From Apostichopus japonicus (Eukaryota; Echinodermata; Holothuroidea; Aspidochirotida; Stichopodidae): 64,000 bases of DNA. The position numbers were made by a program, and so were the translations under genes. How positions within the stretch are numbered: position 1 is the stretch's first letter; each line of letters starts with the position of its first letter. The stretch covers positions 11,093,803-11,157,802 of the forward strand of contig NC_092581.1 in the NCBI RefSeq assembly GCF_037975245.1, read 5' to 3'. Shown here piece by piece: positions 42,400 through 61,850 of the stretch. The notes below the pieces were generated by a model. The model was not told the DNA's origin, did not search any database, and saw nothing but the letters and a program-made list of their open reading frames with translations.

Positions 42400-43015
42400 C
42401 AGAAATTCCTAAACCCCTTCATCAAAACCGTTCAGCTCTATCAAACAGGATTTTGCTTTATTCAAAAACGATCAGTCTGTAAGAGGATCGTTTAAGGTAG
42501 CCTCATGCTAGCTTTCGTCAACTCCTCCCCCCCCCCCCCCCCTCCTCACCTTCTACACACTTCCTCCAGACTTCCTTGCCCAGTTAGCACCTCCGCAGGT
42601 AATTTCCGTTGTAGAAAACCTCGGTGTCAAGTATGTTACCCCTGGCACGTTCATCTTAAAATTCCCAATGTTGACTATCGGCTAAAACCCTTTCTTGTGA
42701 TTCTAACAAAGTAATTTACAGATTCTACTGTGTCATTTGTAAAGAGGGCAATTATGTATGTGAAACAAGTTCTAAGTTCCGTTGACGCTTAAATAATCAC
42801 AAAACTCAATTCGTGATAAATTTGCAGGATTCTTCTTTTCCGAACATTTTATTCTTGATAGACATTCTCTCCAAAATCTAAATGTGTTTTAATTGCTTCT
42901 AACTTCAAATCTGTAACTGAACGTAAACGGAAAGAAATCGATTGGGTCTTTCGTATTAAGTCTCACGTCACCGGCCTCCACAAAAACTTGGGACCCCTTA
43001 ACAGCTATCAGTTCT
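42400..43015 (+). pseudogene. Penelope-like element relic: C-terminal GIY-YIG endonuclease region
   Basis: Broken frames read GNFRCRKPRCQVC, then FYCVICKEGNYVCETSSKFR, RLNNHK, and [20 protein letters not shown], in the order found at the end of Penelope-like retroelement proteins (CxxC linker then GIY-YIG domain). Stops and frameshifts separate them. The YVGET-type motif reads YVCET. It lies 350 bases upstream of Popeye B exon 1, followed by a long (AT)n block. Confidence 0.6.
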
Positions 43016-43026
43016 ACAAACATATT

Positions 43027-43049
43027 ATATATATAGTTATATATAGTTA

Positions 43050-43104
<55 letters not shown>

Positions 43105-43166
43105 TTATATATACATATATATATATATATTTATAAATATAAATATATATATATATATATTTATAA

Positions 43167-43263
<97 letters not shown>

Positions 43264-43294
43264 TATAGTTATATATAGTTATATATAGTTATAT
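43027..43294. repeat. (AT)n microsatellite cluster upstream of Popeye B
   Basis: AT blocks with ATAAAT and ATAGTTAT interruptions, ending about 60 bases before the coding exon; possibly hinders mapping of an upstream promoter or 5' exon. Confidence 0.95.
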
Positions 43295-43360
43295 AATAAT
43301 GATAACTTAAAAGGCAAAACGGAAATATCGTTGTTTTCTATTTATTTTCAGAGACTAAAT

Positions 43361-43830
43361 ATGGATCCTACAAGGCATTACAAGCTATCAACTTGTCCTA
43401 TATGGTCCTTGGCAGACAACAGGATATTCTTTCAAGTCGGATGTGCGATGTTCGCAATTGGTTTCTTGATTCCCCACAAAAGTTATTTAACTTCCTTTCT
43501 ATCCCATGTCTTCATAAGTCTAGCTCACATTGTAATGACATTTTGGGGTCTTCTATACATATGTTCACCAGATGTTTTTGGATGGAATTTATTCTTCTTC
43601 ATTTTGAATATAATCCATGCTGGATATTATCTTTGGAAAGTATGGCCTGTTGCCTTACAAAGGGAACTTACCGATCTCTACACGACTGTTTTCAAACCGT
43701 TTGATGTAAAGAAGCAAGAATTTATTGACCTCTGTAACATTGGGAAGGTCTGCACATTAAAGAACGGAGAGTGTTATGCAGAGGAAGGGATCACGTCAAC
43801 AGGAAATTTGTCAGTTGTACTGTATGGAAA
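43361..43830 (+). CDS. Popeye B, exon 1 (coding part)
   Basis: 156 codons plus two bases, MDPTRHYKLS to VVLYG; exon body starts at 43352 after TTTTCAG. Donor GTAAGA, phase 2. Confidence 0.87.
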
Positions 43831-46800
43831 GTAAGACATATTTTTAAGCGGGAGGGTGCGGGAATGGTACAGGAGGGGTGCGGTGCGATCGGAAGAGGTG
43901 CATGAGGGGTGCGGGGAGCACGGGAGGGGTCAAGGGGTTGGGAGGGGAGGGGAGGGGAGGGTTTCAAGGTGAGGGTGAGGAAGGGTTGTGGAGGGGTTCA
44001 TCATGGGCTCGTGGAGTACGGGATGGCTGAGGAAAGTGTGGAGGTTAATGAGGGGTGCGGGAAAGAGAAGGGTGCGTAGAATTTTACCAGAAACAACCGT
44101 TTCAAGGCTCATCATTTCACCCAAATATGCTATGCAGTCAAATGTTATAGTCACTCGTTTTCAAATTTCAACAACCACCTCCCTGCCATCCTTAAACCAT
44201 TTATATCTCTCATAGTCTTTCTTGTACTCTTCTTCGGGACATCTAGGAAAGAACTCTTTGAAAATAAAGGGCCATAATTCAGGACATATTTTGGAGGATC
44301 TCTCGGATTTATATTAATCACGCCTCTCCTTCGTTGAAGTGTTGAATTTTCCAAAGCCTGTGATTTTCAAAAGTAGCCTTGAATTTGAGGATATGTTTCA
44401 TTTTGTTTCTTTAGGCCTATACACTTAATTAATACCTTTTCCTTTTATCCTCAGAGTGAAAGTCTATTGCGGTGGTGAGTTTCTTCACCATATTTTAGAC
44501 AAACAGTTTCTGGACTCACCAGAATGGGATGCTTATGACAACCACCACCAAGCCGATAAATTTCAGGTAAGGACAATTTGTTGGTGAAGCCGGTAGACTA
44601 TATGGAACCGAGGATATCTACATATTTCACTGTAGGGTCTCTTACTATCAACTCATATAGTAATTGACGAAGAGGTTGGAGGGAAAAAGGGGGGGTACGG
44701 TAAATAGTAAAATATGGCGCTCCTCTGCTTCAAAAAATTCCGAACTTACATGCCCCACCCAATTGACATAGCGTGATACCGAGTCCCAAAAGAATATCAT
44801 ACAACGTGCCATACATCAATGGAAAGGTACAAGTGTAAATATTCAATGTAACATAAACATTGACCTGATAAGAGGATGTCGAAAAACCACCAGCTATGCT
44901 TTTTAAGGTTTATCACGGTACTGGGAGGCAAGTGCCCCCCCCCCCATGACTCCCCCTCCCCTCCTTTTAGCATTGTAGTTGGGTCTGAGTGTCTGTGTCT
45001 TCAGTATTTTCTCTCCTGTTCAGGGTCCTTGATGGGGACTTGAGTGTCCCTCCTGATCATTTTTTCCTATTCAACTAAACTAAACTACTCCATATTTGTG
45101 GTTATTTGGATATAAACAACGCCCTCTAATTGGCATTCCTTTGTAGAGATGATCTAAGATTTCGTTGATAACTCCTTTAAATCACTTAAATTTTCCCACT
45201 TTTAAGAGTCCCATTTTCAGATACATGCGCTCTGTAATAATTTCCATTCATTGTTATGGATAGAACATTGAAATATTGCATCGTTTATCTGATTTGAATA
45301 CAAACACCATACAGTATTTCACTACGGGGCAAAGTACATCTTCAAACGATTGCTTCATATTTTTCGCCTATTGAATCTTTACTACTATACTTCCAAGGAT
45401 CATTTCTATAGTTCGTAAGTTATTACTAGTGATTCTCGGCCTTTTGGCTAAGATCATGTGTAGTATCTGTTCCCTTCGGGAATGGTGATACACACCTGAC
45501 GATGATCACACAGTCACAGTCCCGATGCAAGGGGACTGGGGCTGAGAGCGGATCAGTCGTTTGGTAGTTTGGTTTTCGTGCCCAGGTTCTTTCCTGGGTG
45601 ACTTTTTCTTAAAAAGTATTACTAGTGATTCTCGGCCTTTTGGCTAAGATCATGTGTAGTATCTGTTCCCTTCGGGAATGGTGATACACACCTGACGATG
45701 ATCACACAGTCACAGTCCCGATGCAAGGGGACTGGGGCTGAGAGCGGATCAGTCGTTTGGTAGTTTGGTTTTCGTGCCCAGGTTCTTTCCTGGGTGACTT
45801 TTTCTTAAAAAGTATTACTAGTGATTAGAATTGTTTGGAGTTGCAACCACGATGACGAGTAACAATGTCTCTCTCTGAGCGTGAAGCGGAACAGAAACAG
45901 CGTTAATTCGTAGTCTCTGATCATTGATGACCGTTCCTCTGCTCTTCGGAGTTCTGGAGGAGAGAGACATATTCAGAGTGGCTGCAAACATAGTAGTGTT
46001 ATTCTTATTAAACAATGTAAAGAAAGATCACCCAAAATACTAACAGCATGGCAAGTGTGTCGTACCGGCATGTAAATAATTGCAATAATTGACAAATTTG
46101 CCATTTCAATTTTGTTCATTTACGAGAGGACAAAATATACATTGATGAGTAGTACCGGTATGTTATCATATGTACAGGCATTGTTTTACTTTTATGTATC
46201 ATTGTACTCAATTGTTGTTATTCTTTCTTCATACAGTTTTGTGTTTGTATCCAAAACGTATTTTTATACTCTTTCTATAAGTTTTCAATACATATCGATA
46301 TCTTTATGTAACGAAATAAATATGAATATACGCAGGGGGAAGGAGCCGGGGGGTCACGTGGGGCATGTGCCACCCCTCCCCCAATTTTTTTCCAAAATAG
46401 CAGATGTGCCCTACTGGCAAATAAAATGTGCCCCTTTGATGAAGAACTGTCTTTTGGACATCGTAAGCCTTTGTTAATTTTAATGTTTTATTTTATTTAT
46501 TTCACGTGCACCATAATAGTATTGATAGCATACTAACACATCATATATATTTAAGTAATATGGCCGGTGGGTATCGGTTTATAGCATAACGATTGGTGGT
46601 TATGGAACGAGAAAGTGCCCCTCTGATGTTTTGCCCGCCCCCCCCCCCCAACATTTGGAAGCTTCCTAACCCCCTGAATAAACCAATACAATTATACGAA
46701 CAATATGACATAATTTCGTGAAACGCCTCTTCTCTTCCTTGTAGGTTACATTGAAGGCAACGTCCTATTGTAAGTACCTGATGTGGCAGAGGGAGACATT

Positions 46801-46966
46801 ACAGGATTACATAAGTACTAATCCCTTCATGAGACACGTCTTACTTCACTTAATCGGACACGACGTCGCAAAGAAATTGACTCTATTAACGGAAAGACAG
46901 TGGAATCGAGTTGGAATCAAACCAGACATAAGGCTTTCAGCATTCGAAGCTGAACAATTGCAATAA
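43361..46966 (+). CDS. Popeye domain-containing protein B (three exons, 267 aa)
   Basis: Second POPDC paralog: a cAMP-binding three-pass membrane protein. Exons: 43361-43830, 44455-44566, 46745-46966; phases 2 and 0 as in gene A. Three helices lie within residues ~25-92, followed by the Popeye domain with FLDSPEW (175-181) and FQVT (193-196, split by intron 2). The C-terminus stops soon after the LIGHDVAKKLTLL helix, so it lacks the Ser/Thr-rich tail of gene A. The N-terminus has no obvious sequon, unlike gene A. The start Met at 43361 is nine bases after a good acceptor (TTATTTTCAG), so an upstream non-coding exon is likely. The stop codon overlaps an AATAAA. Intron 2 carries the U2-like dimer and G-rich repeats. 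Confidence 0.88.
43840..44070 (+). repeat. G-rich degenerate minisatellite with G-quadruplex motif
   Basis: GGGTGCGGG and GAGGGGT words repeat after the exon 1 donor of Popeye B; 43939-43961 reads as consecutive G3-5 runs separated by A, a canonical quadruplex pattern. Confidence 0.8.
44455..44566 (+). CDS. Popeye B, exon 2
   Basis: 112 bp encoding VKVYCGGEFLHHI, FLDSPEW and ADKFQ; TATCCTCAG acceptor, GTAAGG donor. Confidence 0.87.
45431..45822 (+). repeat. Tandem dimer of a U2-snRNA-like element (2 x 196 bp)
   Basis: Each unit starts with nearly the complete 5' end of U2 snRNA: TTCTCGGCCTTTTGGCTAAG, then ATCATGTGTAGTATCTGTTC including the GTAGTA branch-point-pairing segment. The remaining ~150 bases are unlike U2: a hairpin around CCCTTCGGG, a hairpin around GTCCC...GGGAC, and a terminal CCCAGG...CCTGGG hairpin followed by a T-rich stretch. 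No clear canonical Sm site (only a weak GGTTTTCG before the last hairpin). The two units look identical and start at 45431 and 45627. TATTACTAGTGATT occurs before unit 1, between the units and after unit 2, like a target duplication. This could be a U2-derived SINE or a diverged snRNA pseudogene pair. Confidence 0.8.
46745..46966 (+). CDS. Popeye B, exon 3 and stop
   Basis: 222 bp: VTLKATSYCKYLMW, the RETLQDY helix, and LIGHDVAKKL; ends EQLQ and TAA. Acceptor CTTGTAG. AATAAA at 46962-46967 overlaps the stop; more T-rich sequence follows. Confidence 0.87.
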   Translation, partial: VTLKATSYCKYLMWQRETLQDYISTNPFMRHVLLHLIGHDVAKKLTLLTERQWNRVGIKPDIRLSAFEAEQLQ

Positions 46967-47432
46967 ACAGCGATTTTATTTTTTATTTTAAACTTTATAT
47001 CAGTTCCGTCTTTGAATTTTATACTTGAATTTATACGATTACTATTTTATAAACTAACTATTCTTTCTTTTTTCCCCCTCCTTTATAAAAGCATGCAGTT
47101 TTTTTTTTCAATTTTAACCGTCTTAAATGATGAAAGCATGAACACAAATTCATATATTCATGTATAAAATTATAAGAGGGCGTAATATTACGCATTCTAA
47201 CTTTTATATATTTACCTATATACACAGGATAGACTATTTGCAGTAGATAAAAAGATTGTTAACAATTCCTTCAATGGCAAATGGATTTACTGTAATAGAA
47301 TGCCGACATATGATGAATGATAGATGTCAAACGCTCACTTGCTCAGTGGTGGTGTAAGTAAAATTTACCATCGAGGGGTGGAAGGGAGTATGATGGGGGC
47401 AGCATGCACGAAAGGCAGTACAAGCCTAATAC

Positions 47433-47796
47433 CAAGGGCGTAGGAACCGGGGGGCTGGGGGGCGCCAGCCCCCCCCCAGTGAAAAATATGGGGGGCGGAA
47501 GTATCATTCCGCCCCCCGCTCCGCAAGTCAGAAAACCCCTTTTTCATTTCCAAATTGAGAAAAAAATCTCATTTGGAGCACCAAATTGCATTTAAGGCCA
47601 GGTGAAAATGCAAAATTCTTTACAAAATGGAGTGGGAGTTGAAGTGTGCTATATTGCACCAAATTGCATCTGAGGCCACTTGGAAATGCAAAAAAAATTC
47701 CAAAGGGGAGGGGGACACCCCCTCCCCTTAGACCCCTCCCCCAGGCCGGCCATCAGTCTTCAGCCCCCCACTCAAAAGTACCTTCCTACGCCACTG
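47433..47796. mobile_element. hAT-like MITE with perfect 8-bp target duplication
   Basis: Termini CAAGGGCGTAGGAA and TTCCTACGCCACTG are inverted repeats (12 of 14). CCTAATAC flanks both sides exactly. 364 bp, very G/C-run rich. Confidence 0.8.
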
Positions 47797-48643
47797 CCTA
47801 ATACGCAACAGTATCGAGAGTATCAAGTAAGGGTGACAAACATTGGTCATATGTTTGTCGAATTGTACACCATGCATGCACCAGTATCTCATATTGAGTC
47901 ATATTTACTTTTCAAATGCATTGAAAAGGTAAAAGTCAGTAGGCACTGAACATAGCAAACCAAACCCTCCGAAAACTGTTTCTGTATCAGTACAATATAA
48001 TTATACCACATGGAGTCACCAGGTAACCCCTCCATCTCCCCAGACTCGCCATTCCCGTGACCTACAAAAACTTAGTTTTACACTTATATTACCAAATTAT
48101 TAAATGCACACTCCCTTCCAAAGATGCGCCTACCTCGTGTGCTCTTCCGGCGCTCCGACCCTCCCACACCCCTCCCCCACGCACTGGCTACGTCACACTG
48201 ACAAAGTATAATCAATGCCATGGAGAACAAAACTAGTTTTATGCAGGTATCATTTAAAAAATATGGTAGCCTATACATCGATTTACTATCGGTATTATAT
48301 GAACGCACTTTTTGGGACGCTTTTCGTAATAATTTTACACTGTAATTCATTCTAAAAATGTAAGACTGCAGTCTTTCTTGATCGGTAACAAATATCTCGA
48401 GCCTCGAGGGGAAAATACAAAAGTGGGAATAATTACGAGAACGCACTTTATATCGACGGTCACATAAACCGCGCAGCGCGACCCAAAAGTAGGTCGCCAA
48501 AAGATTTCGATGAGTCGCTGGACTTAACCAAACTGTTTTCGGAGGTTGTCGATGACTTTCGAATAAGTTTTTGTTTTAATTTCAAGTTCATAGTCCAAGC
48601 TTTCTTTGATCCATTCTGAGCATCTATTCTGATGGGTGGGGTC

Positions 48644-49434
48644 CATGGGCGTCAGCAGGTTTCAGAAAGTGAGGGGGACACTATACTATCTAAGCGGAGC
48701 GCCACCATTGGTTGGCGCGTAGCGTACCAGAAAATTTTGGGTACATAAGACCCCCTAGATCGCAGGAGACGGCCTTCCTGAGTCGTTTTTAGTTACATCA
48801 GAACCAGATCTGTGAGGAGAAATTTCGTCTCACAAAACTAAATTCCGACAGAAAGTACTGGTAGAAAGATGCCGTTCTGACACCAAGGGAGACGAATTAC
48901 ACAGCGTCCATCTCAAACGAAATATTTTCGGTAGTTTGGTATCATATAATATCCTGCATACAGGCAGAATACTGTCTGTAGGGCCTAAAATATATGATAT
49001 TACCTTCCTGGTGGGGTCTTCGACTTGTTTTCAAGTTGAAATACGTCGTTGTTTTCTCTGATTCACAGTGTAGGGCAAGGGGAATTCCATTTCTGGCGAG
49101 AAGGGGTGCTTCCACAAAACACTCTAAAACATCGTTCAAACATCGCACAGACTTTTATCAGAGGTCTCGGACGAAGCGGGGAGGGTGAATATCGGAGGAA
49201 GGGGGATAAAGGGCCAAGCACTGTTCTAATTTCCAGTGCAATTTATTGATAATGATTCTTAAGTTAGATTCTGCTTGAATCAGCTCAGCAATTGTGATAG
49301 AAAATCGAGCATATGCATGTGATTTTTTTAATAACTGCTCTGAAAAGTGGGGGGGACAAATGATATGATATCCCCTCCACTTTTGAAAGTGGGGGGGACA
49401 TGTCCCCCCCGTCCCCCACCTGTTGACGCCCATG
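48644..49434. mobile_element. hAT-like element with perfect 8-bp target duplication
   Basis: Starts CATGGGCGTCAGCAGG, ends CCTGTTGACGCCCATG (15 of 16 inverted). GTGGGGTC flanks both sides exactly. 791 bp; the interior shares the GCGGAGCGCCACCATTGGT block with the other copies. Confidence 0.8.
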
Positions 49435-50654
49435 GTGGGGTCTGATGGGGTCCTGGCTAAGTGACTTCATGGAAGAGGCTGGGTTGTGGTCCTATACTTT
49501 TCAGACCGCTCCTCCATGAATCATTCAATTTTAGTGCACGTGTTCTTCTTATTCTTTTTTTTCTGGAAATATATATATTGGTATTATAATTATTTTGTGA
49601 CTACATAAATATCTATATATTCATATAGCCCATGGTCTCATAACAGTTTGAGAATTAAATACACATGCTCTCTGTTGAGCGTTGCAAAGCAATTGAATAC
49701 TCTTAATTTTAATTGCTGAGGGGAAAACGTCTGAGTTTAATAATGGTTAGTAATGGTTGATCCATGGTTCATCTGTCTTGGCTTCTACAAATCGTGTAAC
49801 ATCTCAGGAAGATTGCTTACCATGCCATGAAGTTTCCAATATGCGCGGAGCTTCAGTTTAACTGCATGGTTATCAACGTGACTTTAATTGGTAGATCCAG
49901 GCTTACATTGGAATAACATGAATGAACTTTCAGGAGTACGTAACCCATATATCAAGAGGTAAGGGGCGTTGGGAAGAGGGGCTCCGGTCCAATGTATCTA
50001 AAGCATCAACAAAACTATAATGCTTCTGGTGAAGTCCCAGATCCCAATAGTTTTTGCTTTATCACTGTTTTTTGATAGCTTTCAACGCCACTGCTACATA
50101 TATATTGTATGCACTGTTATGTTTCAATTGTGACTTTAGCCTTCAATTTTTTTTTTTTTTTAAATAATTCTTCAACTTATTAAGTTTACATATGTTATTC
50201 ATATATTAGGGGATTTTCTTTTTTCTTAGTGACGTGAAGCTGCGACTCTGGACGTTCACATTTATGACATTTGGGTGGTGTACACAGACTGGGATACACC
50301 TATACGCATGTGCCTTACAATTAACCTGTCTAATATCACGGTAGTGTCTCTTGTTGGAACCAGACACATAGATGCTCATTGAAATGTTTGTCCATTGGTT
50401 TTATTTAACTCCATATTCAGTTTTAATAAATGATTAAACAGAGAAATGCTCATGCTTCGGGCTCTGTATACGCAGGACCGACAAGAGAAGGGTGGGAAAG
50501 GGTATGTGTGAGGACGTTGCATTCGCTGGGGGTTGGGGCGCCTGAGGAAGTATGGGCTAAAGGAAATGCTCTCTCATTTTGCAGAATTCTAAAATGAAGA
50601 CTTAAAAAAGGGGGCATGTTGACATAATATGCCATGGGCCCACCTGTCCCCACA

Positions 50655-50758
50655 GCATCCTTATGTATAGGTCAGTTGATGAAGAGCAGGACTTGTATAG
50701 TCTAAAGCATCCTTATGTATAGGTCAGTTGATGAAGAGCAGGACTTGTATAGTCTAAA
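50655..50758. repeat. Perfect 52-bp tandem duplication
   Basis: GCATCCTTATGTATAGGTCA and the following 32 bases occur twice back to back. Intergenic, 1.3 kb beyond the LANCL3 stop. Confidence 0.92.
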
Positions 50759-52091
50759 TGAGATCACTATTTTAAATTTACCAAAACTTTCTTTTTATCA
50801 CAAAGAATTATTTTAGAACTTCCATGCTTCAGTTTTATTTTAATCTCTTACTTTACATACTTTAAGAAAAAACTTAGTTCCTCTCAAAACTCATCTCTCT
50901 TTAGGTTTTCAATGTAACACTATGATTGCAATCAATAAAGGATGGAAAAATACCACCATGTTAAACTATCAGACTAAAGTTAGAGACAAATAAAAGAAAA
51001 TAATTACATGATCATTAAAATAGTGATTTTAAAGATTTGCGTAACATTTTATTTCATGCATGCCAGAAAATAAAAACGTATCTTGACACAGAACAAAGAA
51101 TCAGTGAAAAAGGAATGACGGATCATAGGTAAAACAACTCTCTCTCCAGATACAGCCCCCTCTTAATACCCTCTGCAGAACTTGTTAATTCCCCTTTCAT
51201 GTATTACCAATCTTATGATTGACAGACATGCCCATTACCCCCTTGAATCAAAGTATAATTACCATTCCCAAGGGATGGTTAGGCTTCACACTCTAGAGAA
51301 TCGTCAGAGAACGACACCAGCATATAAACATGACTTTGAAGTGATCTGCTCAGCAGACGACCTTTAGACGTACCTGGTCTTGGAGAATTAAGACGACTGA
51401 AATTCAAATCTACCATATGGTATGTCGAAGCCCTTTTAAGAGTGCAAGTCCAAGTTCATTAGCAAGAGCAATGAATAAGGCTATAGCATTTTACCTATTT
51501 CTGGACAAATTGACCTGCAAGCAGTGGCAAGAATTCTAGAAGAAAATGTATCAAAAGTCCATATGACACACCTCCCTGCACCATATTCAAAATTTAAAAG
51601 AATGTTATTTCAGCTGGCAGTACTAATTACATGGCATGTGCAGTGAGGGAGGGGGTGGGGGTGGGGGTGGAGGGAGGTAAGGGTATCAGACTCAATACAG
51701 CATCTAACTGTAACAGACTTCAGAAGAGTTCATAATTCACTAGCATCCATTAGATTACATTGCTATTGTATCAATGGGTCAAAACGATATAAAAGATTAC
51801 CGTTGGCAATGCACATAGCTTCAAAAGTCTCAATAGATTCTTGTTTTCTCCACCTGTAACACCTCTCTGTTCAGATTATCTGATACATGTTGTATTTTGT
51901 AGCTGCTGCAGATTTCCCTTGCAACACTGCGCATTATCTCATGTTTCCGCATATTAAACTATAACAGTTGAACATGATAGCCAAATATAGATAACACTTT
52001 CATAAACGCTGGCATACCTCCACTGATACAGTTTCGGATCAACCCCAAGAGCAATAAGTAGTATAAACGTATTTGAAAAAAATAAACAAGC

Positions 52092-59908
<7,817 letters not shown>

Positions 59909-60127
59909 TTTGACGAACTACAGAACTGAAAGCTAGCTCGACAATACGGAGTATGGAACGCGAAATGGGTCACTAATTTCGTAACAAACCAAGGCGTGTA
60001 GAGAATATTTGCAAGAGGGATAATGCTTAACTCTGTCTGTTTTGCGCAATTGGGGTCAAGTAAGACCTACGGTGAGACTTTGCCGTTTTAAAGGTGCTGC
60101 TCCATACTTCTGAGAAAACGTCGCAAC

Positions 60128-60350
60128 ATGAATGGCAAATCGGGAAAGGGATCAACCACCACTGCGGAGCAAATGCACCCAGAGTAGCCTATTAGTGTAC
60201 GATCGAGACGGCAGTATGGAGACATCAAATAGTTATAACAATAATAGCAAAATAGTAAAACTTACACAATCAGACTCAAAAACTAAAGAAGGGGGCAAAT
60301 TTGGACAAGGCTTTAAGCAGGTCGCCAATGGAATGTAGATGTAAGTAATA
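60128..60350 (+). other. Possible first exon of a divergent gene opposite LANCL3
   Basis: An open frame from an ATG at 60132 reads MANRERDQPPLRSK and about 50 further polar residues (NSYNNNSKIV, KEGGKFGQGFKQ). It stops just before a GTAAGT at 60340. It lies only 220 bases from the LANCL3 start, on the opposite strand, so a shared promoter is conceivable. No family recognised and no downstream exon found. Confidence 0.2.
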
Positions 60351-61311
60351 TAAGAGTTCATAAATCATAAATCATAAATACCATGAAAATATACCCTAGA
60401 TGTAATTGACAAGAATATCATGATAGATGGTGCCTCAATTGGACTTGCACCTAGATATGTAAAGAGAACTTAGGTAGGGTGCACACAGGGGTATTCGGTC
60501 CCTCATCTTAATTCGGCCATTTTAATTTATTTACCAAATGTATGCCATTTATCGGGAATTTAAAATGCTAATTGAAACCTGATATAATTATGTATTTCCT
60601 TACTTCTACGTCATGGCATTTTCACGTCACATTATTTTTTATTTCTTCACTAAATCAGATTTTCTACAATCTACCTGATTCCTAATGTCTTTCGATTTAA
60701 GCCAAATATAACTTTTTGGAATATTCTTCAACTGTTGTCGATATGCCATAGTAATATCCAATGCTTTTCAATAACACAAATATCTTATTTTTATTCTTAC
60801 ATCCATATTTTGTCACTTTCTTTTCGCTTATATGGTGCTTCATGTTATCCCATTGTGCGGTATGGTTGTATATGAGGCGGGTGGGGGAGTTTGGGGGAGC
60901 TAGTGGTAATGATGAATGTGCAAGGAGCGATTAAGAAAATGTGTATGATGTGGGGACTTATATTGATCTTATTAACGTTATTGTGTGTGTATACTCAATT
61001 TCCCTTTTTCTATTAGTGCCATGGCCGATTATACACTGAATTCTAACTAAAACGTTTTCATAGAGTGTTTGATTAAAAACCATGAATGATGTTTTCTGAT
61101 TGCTCAGTCATAATTATGTAATGGCAAAAATTCCCGTTGTCAGAATTTGCGCCGTACATCCCTGTTTACCTCCGATTACTAAATACAAGTTGCAAATAAT
61201 AAAAGATCGATACTTTCTCTTATGTTCCTCTGTGCAGTTCTGTGTTACTCTTTCCAACGCAAACGGAACCTTAACTTCATGAAAATGCAATTGAATCTTT
61301 GTACAGACAAT

Positions 61312-61513
61312 CAGTTGGGACGAGTTGTCTATACTGCAGGTTAATGCCCCGCTTTCAAAGCGCTCCGCGTAATGACAGTATCAGTCGAATGAATACCATT
61401 TGTCTTTCAGATCAAATTTTAGAACTGTTTGTACTATCAGTACGAGTGCTTTGATGCATAATTTGAAATAACAGTATAGAGTGGAATTAGCATTGAGAAC
61501 ATTGTCCCAACTG
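61312..61513. mobile_element. Fold-back MITE, copy 1
   Basis: Starts CAGTTGGGAC and ends GTCCCAACTG; the two halves are imperfect inverted copies (TCTATACTG / CAGTATAGA, GCGCTCCG / CGAGTGCTT). 202 bp, no coding potential. Confidence 0.65.
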
Positions 61514-61650
61514 GCTGATGTATACAGAACGTTGTACCATGGCTGTACATGGATATTATATGGCAGATATGTTCTTCAAAATTTACTGTGGTTTTCAAAA
61601 TTAGAATAAATAACACGATGAATATTCATTACGCTTCTACGTTCTCCACC

Positions 61651-61850
61651 CAGTTGGGACAATTTTTTCTACACTGTATTTTTATCCCGCTTTTTTTTCA
61701 GAGCACTCGTATTGTCAGTTTGAGCAGTATGGGTATCATGTTTCTATCAAATCAAGGTAAGGAACTGTTTGTACTGTCAGTAATAGTGCTGGGAAGCATG
61801 ATATGGGATGACAGTATAGAGTGGTAATAGCATTCGGAAATTGTCCCACA
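61651..61850. mobile_element. Fold-back MITE, copy 2
   Basis: Starts CAGTTGGGACAATTTT and ends AAATTGTCCCACA with the same internal inverted blocks as 61312-61513. A half copy lies at 6543-6622. Confidence 0.65.

Larger units (their letters stand above)
46968..52091. other. Intergenic region between Popeye B and LANCL3 (tail to tail)
   Basis: No gene recognised. Holds two hAT-like elements with perfect target duplications and the 52-bp duplication; the LANCL3 3' UTR must fall in the right end, with a distant candidate AATAAA (minus) at 51048-51053. Confidence 0.55.

Noticed and set aside
48084-48500. 138-residue minus-strand open frame
   Set aside because: No recognisable domain, no splice context, low-complexity Arg/Ser end; expected by chance in a window this size.
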